This document shows, piece by piece, positions 18,200-26,988 of a DNA stretch of 64,000 bases. This DNA is from Vibrio rhodolitus (GTDB lineage: Bacteria; Pseudomonadota; Gammaproteobacteria; Enterobacterales; Vibrionaceae). The notes under the pieces are model-generated. The model saw nothing but the letters and a program-made list of their open reading frames with translations, ran no database searches and was not told where the DNA came from. Position 1 is the stretch's first letter; the number at the start of each line of letters is the position of its first letter. Location: NCBI RefSeq assembly GCF_003350325.1, contig NZ_QLYZ01000005.1, positions 1 to 64,000 of the forward strand. The letters are read 5' to 3'. The position numbers and the translations under genes are program-made.

Positions 18200-20380
18200 T
18201 TGAACACCACGGTTGATAAAAAGGTACAGGCGTATAACCAACTTTCAGACGCATCTTTTGCAGATTCATTTTCATTTCTAGGTCCTTATTTGACTCCACA
18301 GCAAGGCTCTTTGCGAGTGTGGATGCCGGGCGCAGATAAAGTCGCGCTGGTACTGGACGATCAAACACGAATTCCGCTGACACAAGAGTGTGATGGTGGC
18401 TTTGTTCTTTCGCAAAAGCGCGATCTTCGTTTTAGCCACTACCGCTTAGCTGTTGACTGGTCTGGTGTCGAACAAATGATTGATGACCCTTACCAGTACC
18501 ATGCGATTTACGCTGAGTACGATGATTTGCATACACCGAAAAATATGTATCGTCATATGGGTGCGCAGTTCGTCACGCTAGAGCGTGAAGGTAAACAAAT
18601 CTCTGGGGTACGTTTTTTAGTTTATGCACCGCATGCCAGTGCTTGTAGCCTGATTGCTGACTTTAACCATTGGGATGGTCGTCGTACACCGATGCAGCGC
18701 CTTGATTATGGCATTTGGGGTATTTTTATTCCTGACTTGGATGAAGGTGTTCGCTACAAGTTTGAGATCAAGGGACCTAACGGTGAGCGTGTCGCCCACA
18801 AGGCAGACCCATGGGGCAGTTTTGCTGAGCAATATCCTTCTTTTTCATCTGTTACTTACGACCATGAACGCTATCAATGGCAAGATGCTGATTGGCAGCA
18901 ACGCCCGGTTACGGATAAACGTAAGCAAGCACTTGCTTTCTATGAACTGCATGCAGGGTCTTGGCGCCGTGACCAAGATGGGCAGTTTTTGAATTATCGC
19001 GATCTTGCTGATCAACTGGTGCCTTACTTAGTTGATTTGGGTTATACCCATGTTGAATTAATGCCGGTTTCTGAACATCCATTCTATGGCTCTTGGGGCT
19101 ATCAGCCCGTAGGTTTGTTTGCGCCAACCAGCCGCTTTGGCACGCCAGATGACTTTAAGTACTTTGTCGATACCTGCCACCAAGCGGGTATTGGTGTGGT
19201 GTTAGATTGGGTGCCTGCGCACTTCCCATCAGATGATCATGGTTTAGCTAATTTTGATGGTACGCCGCTGTTTCACGATCCTGACCCACGTCGTGGTTGG
19301 CACCAAGATTGGAATTCGTATATCTACGACATGAGCCGCGAGCATGTTAGACGCTTTTTGGTTTCTAATGCGCTGTATTGGTTTGATCAGTTCCATATTG
19401 ATGGCATTCGTGTTGACGCGGTGGCATCGATGCTCTACCTCGACTATTCCCGCAGTCATGATCAGTGGATCCCCAATATAGACGGTGGTAATGAGAACTA
19501 TGATGCCATCGCGACACTCAAGTGGATGAACGAAGAAGTCTACAAACACTTCCCCAATGCGATGACCATCGCGGAAGAATCGACGGCGTTCCCGGGCGTG
19601 TCAGCGCCAACCTATCTTGGCGGTTTAGGTTTTGGCTTTAAGTGGAATATGGGTTGGATGCACGACAGCTTGGCGTATATCAAAGAAGATCCTGTTCATC
19701 GTAAGTATCACCACAACACCATCACCTTCCCGCTGATTTATGCTCATAGCGAAAACTATGTGCTGTCGCTTTCTCATGATGAAGTGGTTTACGGTAAAGG
19801 CTCAATCCATAACAAGATGCCGGGTGATGAATGGCAGCAAACGGCGAACTTGCGTGCTTACTATGGCTACATGTATGGACAGCCGGGTAAAAAGCTTAAC
19901 TTTATGGGCGCAGAGTTAGGGCAAACGGCAGAGTGGAACCATGATGATCAGTTGCAATGGTTCTTATTGCAATTTGGACGTCACCAAGGGGTGCAAGATT
20001 TAACTCGAGATCTTAATGCACTCTATCGCCAAGAGCCGGCTCTGCACGAGTTAGATTGTGAACCCAGTGGTTTTGAGTGGCGTTTGCAAGATGAAGCCGA
20101 TGCCAGCATTTTAGCCCACGAGCGTATTAGTGAATCCGGTGAGCGTATCTTAGTGATTTCTAACTTTACTCCAGTGCCACACAGCCATTTCCAATTGGGT
20201 GTTCCTGTCGCTGGGCATTATCAGTTGTTGCTCAATACCGACAGTGCGAAATATCACGGTAGTGACTACAGTGTGCTTGAACAAATTGATACCGCAAACA
20301 AAGAGAGCCAAGGCTTAGCGCAATCGCTGCAAATCAGCGTGCCGCCACTCTCAACTTTGTTCTATAAGCTGATCGCGTAG
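18200..20380 (+). CDS. glgB: 1,4-alpha-glucan branching enzyme
   Basis: A 726-residue GH13 subfamily 9 enzyme that cuts alpha-1,4-glucan and re-attaches the segment by an alpha-1,6 bond. It has the N-terminal carbohydrate-binding modules, then the GH13 conserved regions: [26 protein letters not shown] (nucleophile Asp), [13 protein letters not shown] (acid Glu) and [13 protein letters not shown]. The start appears to be TTG at 18200 with a good AGGGAGAG upstream; the first in-frame ATG is far inside the N-terminal domain. A 170-base gap from malQ contains its own promoter space. The gene ends at a strong terminator. Confidence 0.94.
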   Translation: MNTTVDKKVQAYNQLSDASFADSFSFLGPYLTPQQGSLRVWMPGADKVALVLDDQTRIPLTQECDGGFVLSQKRDLRFSHYRLAVDWSGVEQMIDDPYQYHAIYAEYDDLHTPKNMYRHMGAQFVTLEREGKQISGVRFLVYAPHASACSLIADFNHWDGRRTPMQRLDYGIWGIFIPDLDEGVRYKFEIKGPNGERVAHKADPWGSFAEQYPSFSSVTYDHERYQWQDADWQQRPVTDKRKQALAFYELHAGSWRRDQDGQFLNYRDLADQLVPYLVDLGYTHVELMPVSEHPFYGSWGYQPVGLFAPTSRFGTPDDFKYFVDTCHQAGIGVVLDWVPAHFPSDDHGLANFDGTPLFHDPDPRRGWHQDWNSYIYDMSREHVRRFLVSNALYWFDQFHIDGIRVDAVASMLYLDYSRSHDQWIPNIDGGNENYDAIATLKWMNEEVYKHFPNAMTIAEESTAFPGVSAPTYLGGLGFGFKWNMGWMHDSLAYIKEDPVHRKYHHNTITFPLIYAHSENYVLSLSHDEVVYGKGSIHNKMPGDEWQQTANLRAYYGYMYGQPGKKLNFMGAELGQTAEWNHDDQLQWFLLQFGRHQGVQDLTRDLNALYRQEPALHELDCEPSGFEWRLQDEADASILAHERISESGERILVISNFTPVPHSHFQLGVPVAGHYQLLLNTDSAKYHGSDYSVLEQIDTANKESQGLAQSLQISVPPLSTLFYKLIA

Positions 20381-20400
20381 CGAATCCCTTGAGAGATTAA

Positions 20401-20430
20401 TGCCCCACTTAACCAAGTGGGGCATTTTTT
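20401..20430 (+). terminator. Rho-independent terminator after glgB
   Basis: TGCCCCACTT and AAGTGGGGCA make a perfect 10-bp stem with a 4-base loop, followed by seven T. Confidence 0.92.
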
Positions 20431-20481
20431 TATCATGCGCGCGATTTTCTCCTACACTGATGAAAAAGGAGAAAAAACAAA

Positions 20482-20868
20482 ATGATTACAGCTCTTTATG
20501 CTTCCTTGTTGGCGCTACTGATGATGTGGCTATCAGTTCAAGTGATTAAGCAGCGCCGCACTAATCGTATTGCTCATGCTGATGGTGGGATTGAAGGATT
20601 GCAAATCGCTCGTAGTGCGCAAAGCAATGCCGTTGATTACATTCCTATTACGATTATCTTGCTGGCTATGCTTGAGTATAACGGTGCCAACACTTTGATC
20701 ATTCATGGCTTGGGCGTGCTATTTGTTGTTGGGCGCATCATTCATGCGCGCGCGATTTTAGCCAAAGATCTCAAAGGGCGAGTAACAGGCATGAAGCTGA
20801 CTTTTGCCGTGATGTTTACCTTGGTGTTACTGAATCTTGTTTATCTGCCGTTTGATAAGTTGTGGTAG
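20482..20868 (+). CDS. MAPEG-family membrane protein
   Basis: A 128-residue integral membrane protein with four hydrophobic helices, matching the MAPEG family (membrane-associated proteins in eicosanoid and glutathione metabolism). The motif after the second helix (AQSNAVDYIPITIILLAMLEYNG) and RIIHARAI are typical of bacterial members, whose glutathione-dependent activity is mostly unproven. AAAAAGGAG precedes the ATG by nine bases. The following gene starts within a few bases, so the two are a likely operon. Confidence 0.85.
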   Translation: MITALYASLLALLMMWLSVQVIKQRRTNRIAHADGGIEGLQIARSAQSNAVDYIPITIILLAMLEYNGANTLIIHGLGVLFVVGRIIHARAILAKDLKGRVTGMKLTFAVMFTLVLLNLVYLPFDKLW

Positions 20869-20870
20869 CC

Positions 20871-21398
20871 ATGATGCTTCGCTGGCCCCCAGCGTGGTTG
20901 CTGGTCTTAATTGGTTTGGTGCTCAATATTCTTGCCATCCTGATGTCGAGCGTGGTGTTAGAAGATCTTAATCGCGATATGTCGGCACTCAATGAACGCA
21001 AACAAGACAACCTGTATTCGATTCAATTGACGTGGAATCGGGTAGAAACGCTAGAGCGTAAAAAAGAGCTGTCACTGCTTTACCTCAGTCAATCAGCTTT
21101 GGTGAGCAACCATGATGATACATCGCTTATAGCCAGTGAATTAACTATGCAGCTCAATGATTGGATCGGTGAAAAGATACCGCCTTTGCAGTTGGAGAAT
21201 ATCAGCCAGATCACTGCGATGATAGGGCAAGCACAGAAAAAACAGCGTGAGCAGATAGACAGTTATTATTTACAGAATTTGGGTTTTAACGAGCAGCTGT
21301 TGGCGCTAGATGAGCAGATCGCTTGGTATCGTAACATCAGTTTATTCTTGCAGGTCTTTGGTTTAGCGTTAATTTTGGCAAGAGATTTAGCGCGTTAA
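20871..21398 (+). CDS. Membrane protein with coiled-coil middle, unknown function
   Basis: A 175-residue protein with an N-terminal membrane helix (PPAWLLVLIGLVLNILAIL), a long amphipathic charged middle (about 30-145) and a C-terminal hydrophobic helix (NISLFLQVFGLALILAR). Both ends are probably anchored with the middle on one side of the membrane. The start is the first of two ATG codons just past the MAPEG stop; coding could also begin at a GTG overlapping that stop. Translational coupling to the MAPEG gene is likely. Not recognised. Confidence 0.65.
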   Translation: MMLRWPPAWLLVLIGLVLNILAILMSSVVLEDLNRDMSALNERKQDNLYSIQLTWNRVETLERKKELSLLYLSQSALVSNHDDTSLIASELTMQLNDWIGEKIPPLQLENISQITAMIGQAQKKQREQIDSYYLQNLGFNEQLLALDEQIAWYRNISLFLQVFGLALILARDLAR

Positions 21399-21404
21399 AA
21401 CTAA

Positions 21405-21432
21405 AAAGGGCGCAACCGAAGTTACGCCCTTT
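21405..21432. terminator. Bidirectional terminator
   Basis: AAAGGGCG and CGCCCTTT form an 8-bp stem (extended by partial pairing of CAAC with GTTA) between converging genes. The flanks are A-rich before and TTT after. Confidence 0.75.
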
Positions 21433-21448
21433 GACCAAATGAACCAAT

Positions 21449-22471
21449 TTATCTAAATAGCCACTTATTGAGTGGCGTTTTCTCGATGCCTTTTACCAGT
21501 AAGAGCGTCAGGATCACAGTGCCTGAGAACACCACCGCATCTTTAGCTGGGCCGGTTAACTGCATCGCACCAGTGACATTCATCATAACGATGATAATCG
21601 GTAGGTGCGCCACGTAAATGGCAAGTACCGATTTAGACAGGTTCATTACCCAAGCCGTGTTACCTAAGTTTGGTTTTGCCAGTAAGAACAAGAAAATACC
21701 GGTTCCCCACAGCATAGTGCCAAATAAATAGTCATTGGCATTAAATGCTTGCTCATAACCTGTTAGGAAATACGCCTCGCCAAAGTGCAGAGTCATACCG
21801 AGCAGCGCTAAAACGATTCCTTGCGCTGGGGAGGCTTGGATGTTTCGCTCGCGAATAACAAAACCAATCGCAAACATTAAGGTACTGAAAAATGGTCCAT
21901 TACGAGTGAAAAACGGTGACCACAGTTCAGTGATGTTGACGTAACTGCCCGCCAGCACGCCGTAAATGTATAGCACCAATGCAACTGGCAGTAGCAAGCG
22001 ACCTTTACCCGCTTGTAGCAGTAAGGCGGTGATCAATGCCGCGATCATCAAAGCTGGAATAAACCACAAGTGAACTAGGCCGCCCTCCAGCAAAGTATTC
22101 ACAGGAGCTTGCATTAGGTAGCCCCAGTAGCCGCTGCGCTCAGCCAAATAACCCTCGGTCATTACCTTGTGTAAGTTAAATGGCATCAACAAACAGATAA
22201 CACTCCAAATGACAAACACACGCAAAAGTGGAGCACAGTAACTCTTGAGCGTTGCCATTGGCGTTGCAGTGAGTTTTGGTTGAATTAGGTAGCCTGAGAT
22301 CAAGAAAAACAGCGGCACGGCAAAGCGCGTCGACTGGTTAAAAATAAAGCCAAACCAAGGCGTTTCTTGGTAGAGAAAATAACTGAGGAACATTTGGCAG
22401 TGCATCGCCACAATGACGAAAATTGCCACGAGGCGTCCTAGCTCAATACTGGTGATTTTTTTGGTTTCCAT
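21449..22471 (-). CDS. Acyltransferase-3 family membrane protein
   Basis: A 340-residue polytopic inner-membrane protein of the acyltransferase_3 family (WecH/OafA type), with about ten helices. The first helix ends in the conserved catalytic-region His (IVAMHCQMF). FAVPLFFLISGYLIQPK follows, the family's Arg/Phe-rich motif. Such enzymes O-acetylate exported glycans. No SGNH domain is fused. There is no glycan gene cluster next to it, so the acceptor is unknown. It converges on the upstream operon and is divergent from tetR. Confidence 0.85.
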   Translation of the reverse strand: METKKITSIELGRLVAIFVIVAMHCQMFLSYFLYQETPWFGFIFNQSTRFAVPLFFLISGYLIQPKLTATPMATLKSYCAPLLRVFVIWSVICLLMPFNLHKVMTEGYLAERSGYWGYLMQAPVNTLLEGGLVHLWFIPALMIAALITALLLQAGKGRLLLPVALVLYIYGVLAGSYVNITELWSPFFTRNGPFFSTLMFAIGFVIRERNIQASPAQGIVLALLGMTLHFGEAYFLTGYEQAFNANDYLFGTMLWGTGIFLFLLAKPNLGNTAWVMNLSKSVLAIYVAHLPIIIVMMNVTGAMQLTGPAKDAVVFSGTVILTLLLVKGIEKTPLNKWLFR

Positions 22472-22636
22472 TACGTCAACTTAAGTTATTAAATTGCGCA
22501 CAAGCTAGCAGGAAACCACGTGTATTCAATGGATTTTCGTCAATTCCTACTCGATTTCAGCGCTGAATTTATATAATTCGAGATACAAATCAAGTTTAGC
22601 GACTGGTCTGATCTTCAATCAGACACTTGAAAAATA

Positions 22637-22649
22637 GAACGTTCGTGCT
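22637..22649. promoter_or_regulatory. Operator-like motif before the TetR gene
   Basis: GAACGTTCGTGCT lies 34 bases before the tetR ATG. A copy in the opposite orientation, matching at 11 of 13 positions, occurs at 23348-23360 before the downstream hydrolase. Shared motifs of this form near a TetR gene usually are its operators. Confidence 0.5.
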
Positions 22650-22682
22650 AAAAATAACCTATTGCAGTGAAATGGTAGTGCT

Positions 22683-23279
22683 ATGAGTAAAGGGCGATTA
22701 ACGCGCGAAGCGATTTTAGCCACCGCTTTTGAGTTGGCGAGTAAGAATGGTTTAGAGAGTTTAACCATTGGTGAGCTAGCCAAGCAGTGCGGCATGTCTA
22801 AAAGTGGTCTGTTTGCTCACTTTAACTCTAAAGAGAACATGCAGTTATCAGTGTTGGAGTATGCCAATCTGGTGTTTGCTGAGCGAGTGATTGTGCCAGC
22901 GCGTAGTTTGGGTGATGAAGATATCATCCATAAGCTGAAAGCGTTATTGGATCTTTGGCTTGGTTGGAATCATTCTTTCCAAGGCAGCTGTATGTTTCTT
23001 GACGCATGGAAAGAGACCGGCAGTAAAGAGACGCCTATCCAGCAGCAGCTTAAAGTAACCATTTTAAAATGGATTGATTACTTGACCATTCAATTGCGTA
23101 AAGGGCGCGACAATGGTCAATTTAGAGCTGACCTTGATTGTCAGCAGGCGACGTTTGAGCTTTATGGGCTTTACCTGAGTGCGCATTTGTTTTACTCACT
23201 GCGTGGTGAAGAGGCGAGCCAAGCGCACTTTTGGCAAGGCATTGATCGCCTGATTGCTGAGTGGTCAAAACCAGCCTAA
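22683..23279 (+). CDS. TetR/AcrR-family transcriptional repressor
   Basis: A 198-residue TetR-family regulator: helix-turn-helix at about 8-55 (REAILATAFELASKNGLESL, then GELAKQCGMSKSGLFAHFNSKE) and an all-helical ligand-binding C-terminus. The C-terminal part resembles the YcdC/TetR_C_33-like group with a conserved Cys/Trp region (FQGSCMFLDAW). It probably controls itself and the alpha/beta hydrolase gene downstream, given the shared motif. Inducer unknown. Confidence 0.88.
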   Translation: MSKGRLTREAILATAFELASKNGLESLTIGELAKQCGMSKSGLFAHFNSKENMQLSVLEYANLVFAERVIVPARSLGDEDIIHKLKALLDLWLGWNHSFQGSCMFLDAWKETGSKETPIQQQLKVTILKWIDYLTIQLRKGRDNGQFRADLDCQQATFELYGLYLSAHLFYSLRGEEASQAHFWQGIDRLIAEWSKPA

Positions 23280-23347
23280 TGGATTGACGAAAGAACAACG
23301 AGGTGGATGGTTAAATGTTCTGTCCACCTTATTTTAGCAAGATAAAA

Positions 23348-23360
23348 AGCACGGTCGTTC
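23348..23360. promoter_or_regulatory. Second operator-like motif, before the hydrolase
   Basis: AGCACGGTCGTTC; its reverse complement GAACGACCGTGCT matches the motif before tetR at 11 of 13 positions. It is followed by a T run, and lies about 120 bases before the hydrolase start. Confidence 0.45.
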
Positions 23361-23398
23361 GTTTTTTTGGTATTCGCAACGCCGCTGCCATTAAACCC

Positions 23399-23459
23399 AT
23401 ACCAATCGGGTTAAGTAAGTAGTCTGCAACAACAAGCAAGGGCTTGTTTCGATTGGTAT
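23399..23459 (+). repeat. Nested inverted repeat in the hydrolase leader
   Basis: Outer arms ATACCAATCG (23399-23408) and CGATTGGTAT (23450-23459) are perfect complements. Inside lies a second perfect pair, AACAAGC (23431-23437) and GCTTGTT (23442-23448). The structure ends 22 bases before the hydrolase ATG. It may be a regulatory mRNA hairpin, or a dispersed intergenic palindrome of the type common in Vibrio genomes. Confidence 0.55.
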
Positions 23460-23481
23460 CCATACCTCAAGGATAGGTAAC

Positions 23482-24336
23482 ATGAGTGAGAAGATTTATT
23501 TTAACACCTCGAACAAGTTCAGTTTCAAACGTAGCTTGGTCAATCTTTCGACGAGACTACACCACCGTTTAGCTCCGAGGCATGCAGAGAATACCGCGCG
23601 CAAGCTCTTACTGACGCCTGTGCGTACCAAGCCAAAAAACGCGCTGCCACAAGGTATGATCAAAGGAAAGGTTGAGTCTAAAGAAGGGGTATTAACCACT
23701 TATTCGCTTGGTTCTGGACCGGTTTGGGTGCTCACTCACGGCTGGTCGGGCACGGCAAGCCAGTACTTTCCTTTGATGGAACATATTGCGAGTCGAGGCT
23801 TTACCGCGTTGGCTTATGATCACCCAGCACATGGTGAAAGTGAGGGCGTTTATGGGCATATTCCAGCGTTTGTTGGTGGGCTAGAAGCGATACTCGACAG
23901 TGTTGATGAGGTTGCTGGGCTAGTGGGTCATAGCATGGGGACGGCTTCTGCAATTGAATGTCACCATATTAAGCTGGTGGATAAACCGCTGCTGCTGATC
24001 GCCCCTGTACTTGATTACCTAGATAATCTGTTTGGTAGCGTTGCGCGCTCTGGCTATTCAATGCGTTTGTTTAATGCTGTTGTAGAAGAGGTTCAGGAAG
24101 CTTATCGCTATCCAATCCAATCGATCGACCCATATGGCAAGTTGAAACTTCGCCAATCGCCAACCATTATTGTTCACGATGAAGCGGATAAATTCACCAA
24201 GTTTTCCGTATCGCAAAGAGCAGCGAATGAGATAGATAGTGTCGCTTTGGTAGCAACCCAAGGTCAGGGACATGGTCGCGTGATGAAGTGCCAACAGGTT
24301 TTAGATAGCTTTGATAAGTTAGTAGCCAAATCATAA
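23482..24336 (+). CDS. Alpha/beta hydrolase, lipase/lysophospholipase-like
   Basis: A 284-residue alpha/beta hydrolase. It has a basic N-terminus, the oxyanion motif LTHGWSGTASQYFPL near residue 85, the nucleophile elbow VGHSMGTAS near 148-156, an Asp in VHDEADKF and a C-terminal His in GQGHGRVM. This is the layout of bacterial lipase/esterase-like proteins; no signal peptide is evident. AAGGATAGG precedes the ATG. It follows tetR in the same direction with an operator-like motif between, so it is the probable target of that repressor. Confidence 0.85.
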   Translation: MSEKIYFNTSNKFSFKRSLVNLSTRLHHRLAPRHAENTARKLLLTPVRTKPKNALPQGMIKGKVESKEGVLTTYSLGSGPVWVLTHGWSGTASQYFPLMEHIASRGFTALAYDHPAHGESEGVYGHIPAFVGGLEAILDSVDEVAGLVGHSMGTASAIECHHIKLVDKPLLLIAPVLDYLDNLFGSVARSGYSMRLFNAVVEEVQEAYRYPIQSIDPYGKLKLRQSPTIIVHDEADKFTKFSVSQRAANEIDSVALVATQGQGHGRVMKCQQVLDSFDKLVAKS

Positions 24337-24455
24337 CCTTAACATTTATAACCATAATGTTGATGTGGTTAACAAATTCGCAAAACAAAATATTTCCTTA
24401 GAGGGTTATGTGGGATCATTTGCAATGCCAATTGGCCCTCATAAGGAAAATAACA

Positions 24456-25844
24456 ATGAATAGAAATGATAGTGTCCCTTTGCCCAACAATACCCGGGAG
24501 TGGTTGATCAACCGCAATAGTTTAATAATCCTCGCGGATATCGCGTTATTTTGTACTCTCTACTTCACACTGCCGTTTGAACCTGAGGTTGTGTTAGGTC
24601 TGAGTATGCTTATTTTTGTCGCGATTCTATGGTTAACAGAAGCGCTGCATGTCACGGTCACCGCTATTTTAGTGCCAATAATGGCGGTGCTATTTGGTGT
24701 CTTCAATACTCAAACTGCCCTGAATAACTTTGCCAACTCAATTATCTTCCTCTTCTTAGGTGGCTTTGCTTTGGCCGCTGCGATGCACAGACAAGGCTTA
24801 GATAAAGTCATTGCCGATAAAGTGCTGATCGTTGCTAAGGGAAAGATGAGTGTGGCTGTGTTTATGCTGTTTGGTGTGACAGCGCTGCTTTCAATGTGGA
24901 TCAGTAATACCGCAACAACCGCGATGATGCTGCCACTTGTACTTGGCGTTCTTAGCAAAGTGAATGAAGAGAGTGGTCATAAGACCTATGTCTTTGTATT
25001 GCTTGGTATCGCTTACAGTGCCAGTTTAGGTGGTATTGCCACTATCGTGGGTAGCCCGCCAAACGCGATTGCGGCGGCTGAAGTTGGCTTGACCTTTACT
25101 GAGTGGATGGCATTTGGTTTACCGACTGCGGCAATTTTGCTACCACTTGCAATTGTGATTCTTTACTCAGTTCTAAAGCCGGATCTACGAGGTGATTTTG
25201 AACTAAATCATGAGCCGGTGCAGTGGGATAAAGGCAAGGTCGTGACACTCGCGATTTTTGCTACCACAGTATTTTTCTGGATTTTCAGTAAGCCAATCAA
25301 TGCAATGTTAGGTGGTTATGCCAAGTTCGATACTATCGTTGCGCTTGGCGCGATTGTGGCAGTCAACTTTGCCCGCGTGGTGCATTGGAAAGATATTGAA
25401 AAGACGGCTGACTGGGGCGTATTGCTGCTATTTGGTGGCGGTATCTGTCTAAGTAACGTCTTGAAAGCAACAGGCACCAGCGTATTTTTAGCCAATGCAC
25501 TGAGTGATTCAATTGCCCACCTTGGCATCTTCTTTATCATTGCCGTGATTGCTGTGTTTGTGGTCTTTTTAACTGAGTTTGCGAGTAATACCGCAAGTGC
25601 TGCGTTATTGATTCCTGTTTTTGCCACGGTAGCCGAAGCCTTTGGGATGTCACCGGTGATCCTATCGGTGTTGATTGCGGTGTCTGCTTCGTGTGCGTTT
25701 ATGTTGCCAGTCGCGACCCCGCCAAATGCGATCGTATTTGGCTCTGGACACGTGAAGCAAAGTGAGATGATGCGAGTCGGTTTGATTCTAAACGTCGCTT
25801 GTATTGTGGCTCTCACGCTTATCGCGATGGTGTTCTGGGCATAA
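24456..25844 (+). CDS. Na+-coupled dicarboxylate transporter (DASS/SLC13, VcINDY-like)
   Basis: A 462-residue polytopic carrier of the divalent anion:Na+ symporter family, which imports succinate, malate and fumarate with sodium. The two hallmark SNT motifs are present, [14 protein letters not shown] and [12 protein letters not shown], with matching GSPPNAI and [11 protein letters not shown] re-entrant loop segments. The N-terminus ([17 protein letters not shown]) and general sequence strongly resemble VcINDY (VCA0025). I chose the ATG at 24456 (AAGGAAAA upstream) rather than an upstream ATG that lacks a ribosome site. The gene stands alone with its own terminator. Confidence 0.93.
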   Translation: MNRNDSVPLPNNTREWLINRNSLIILADIALFCTLYFTLPFEPEVVLGLSMLIFVAILWLTEALHVTVTAILVPIMAVLFGVFNTQTALNNFANSIIFLFLGGFALAAAMHRQGLDKVIADKVLIVAKGKMSVAVFMLFGVTALLSMWISNTATTAMMLPLVLGVLSKVNEESGHKTYVFVLLGIAYSASLGGIATIVGSPPNAIAAAEVGLTFTEWMAFGLPTAAILLPLAIVILYSVLKPDLRGDFELNHEPVQWDKGKVVTLAIFATTVFFWIFSKPINAMLGGYAKFDTIVALGAIVAVNFARVVHWKDIEKTADWGVLLLFGGGICLSNVLKATGTSVFLANALSDSIAHLGIFFIIAVIAVFVVFLTEFASNTASAALLIPVFATVAEAFGMSPVILSVLIAVSASCAFMLPVATPPNAIVFGSGHVKQSEMMRVGLILNVACIVALTLIAMVFWA

Positions 25845-25881
25845 ACACAACAATAATAAAAATTTAGCTCAACACGAATCT

Positions 25882-25912
25882 AACGCCTTACTTTGATAGT
25901 GAGGCGTTTTGT
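25882..25912 (+). terminator. Terminator after the dicarboxylate transporter
   Basis: AACGCCTTAC pairs with GTGAGGCGTT (one G-T wobble), 7-base loop, followed by TTGTTTTGTTC. Confidence 0.75.
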
Positions 25913-26012
25913 TTTGTTCTGTTTTGTTAGCGATAGCGAAATCAAAGCAGCGTGGGTTTCGGTGTGTTAATTTAGCGTCCTGTTCATCTTTGCATTTATT
26001 ACCTAAGTCGCC

Positions 26013-26285
26013 ATGAGTAACGATATTCAAGCCAAAATCGCCAGCTTTACCTCGATAGAAGAAGCGTTGGATTACTTTGAAATTGGTTACGCGAGTAAGT
26101 TTATCAATGAGAATCGTATCGAATTGGTAAAGCGTTTTAACGGCTATTTGATATTAGCCAAACCGCAAGATTGGTTCGCTGCGCGTCGCGCGTTGAAAAA
26201 TGCCTACTGTAAGGTTCAACGCTCAAAATTGGATAAGCATACCCGTCAGGCGTGTCGAGGCTGTACCACTTGCCAAAGAAGGTAG
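26013..26285 (+). CDS. NifW-like protein with cysteine-rich tail
   Basis: A 90-residue protein whose body matches the NifW nitrogenase-stabilising family pattern: TSIEEALDYFEI, then N.NRIELVKRFNGYL and a terminal helix around ALKNAYCKV. It ends in a basic, cysteine-rich tail (RQACRGCTTCQRR) that could bind metal or form disulfides. There are no nif genes in the window, so nitrogenase protection is unlikely to be its job here. The start has only weak ribosome-site support. The family assignment is from memory of the motif pattern. Confidence 0.7.
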   Translation: MSNDIQAKIASFTSIEEALDYFEIGYASKFINENRIELVKRFNGYLILAKPQDWFAARRALKNAYCKVQRSKLDKHTRQACRGCTTCQRR

Positions 26286-26393
26286 TGTACGAATATTTAA
26301 AATAAAGCGCAAAAGAGAGAAGAGAGTTTCATTAATAGCGGCAACTGCCTTTAGTTCGACCGTTGCCACCTAGCAGACTACCAGCGAGCGGAA

Positions 26394-26741
26394 TTATTTC
26401 TCTGCTGCAACCACAGAAATTTCGACCAGTAGCTCTTCACGCGCCATGCTTGCTTGCACACAAGCGCGAGCTGGAGCATGACCTTCAGGTACCCAAGCAT
26501 CCCACACTGCATTCATTTCGGCGAAGTGCTGCATATCTTTGATGTAGATGGTTGCCGACAGCATATGCTCACGAGAGCTACCCGCTTGCTCAAGTAGTGC
26601 ATCGACTTTGTCTAGCATGGTTTGCGTTTGCTCAGTAATGCCTTTAGTTGCGTCAGCACAGACTTGACCACACAAGTAGATGGTTCCGTTGTGTTTAACA
26701 ATGCGGCTCATTCTTTGGTTTGTTTCTTGGCGTTCTATCAT
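26394..26741 (-). CDS. RidA/YjgF-family reactive-intermediate deaminase
   Basis: A 115-residue RidA-superfamily protein. Members hydrolyse reactive enamine/imine intermediates made by PLP enzymes. The layout (short N-terminus, [23 protein letters not shown], then [16 protein letters not shown]) includes the conserved Arg in PARACV that binds the substrate carboxylate. It belongs to the subgroup that begins MI.R.......MS..V.HNG, so the first ATG is kept. Monocistronic. Confidence 0.88.
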   Translation of the reverse strand: MIERQETNQRMSRIVKHNGTIYLCGQVCADATKGITEQTQTMLDKVDALLEQAGSSREHMLSATIYIKDMQHFAEMNAVWDAWVPEGHAPARACVQASMAREELLVEISVVAAEK

Positions 26742-26835
26742 GATTACTCTACTTCTTAACGGTAATGTTTACGCGCTAGAGTAATGAAATTAAGTCGCTT
26801 ATTCGAGTCCAGTAGTTTGAAGAGGTGATCTCATC

Positions 26836-26910
26836 ATGGATATTGAAATTCTATTGGCGCAGTGGATTGACACGAAGAGAGCAAAGTGGCTACTAAAGCA
26901 GCGCAAATAA
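26836..26910 (+). CDS. Possible 24-residue peptide gene
   Basis: An ATG at 26836 with a good ribosome site (AGAGGTGA, eight bases upstream) opens a 24-codon frame: MDIEILLAQWIDTKRAKWLL, then KQRK and stop. An amphipathic acidic-hydrophobic start followed by a basic end, and a terminator directly behind the stop, make it look like a real micro-gene rather than chance. Not recognised. Confidence 0.4.
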   Translation: MDIEILLAQWIDTKRAKWLLKQRK

Positions 26911-26950
26911 AAAAGCCTGCCATTGATAGCAACCAATGACAGGCTAGAAG
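26911..26950. terminator. Bidirectional terminator between the micro-gene and speB
   Basis: AGCCTG.CATTG (26915-26926) pairs with CAATG.CAGGCT (26935-26946) with one internal mismatch. A run of five A precedes it, giving T's for speB on the minus strand. Confidence 0.7.
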
Positions 26951-26988
26951 CAGTTTCGAGTGTTTCACTCGACTGTTAGGCTGAAGGA

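Noticed and set aside
25316..25816. 166-residue antisense frame inside the dicarboxylate transporter
   Set aside because: It is the mirror of a well-supported gene; its residues (Thr/Ala/Asn-rich) are those expected from the antisense of membrane-helix codons.
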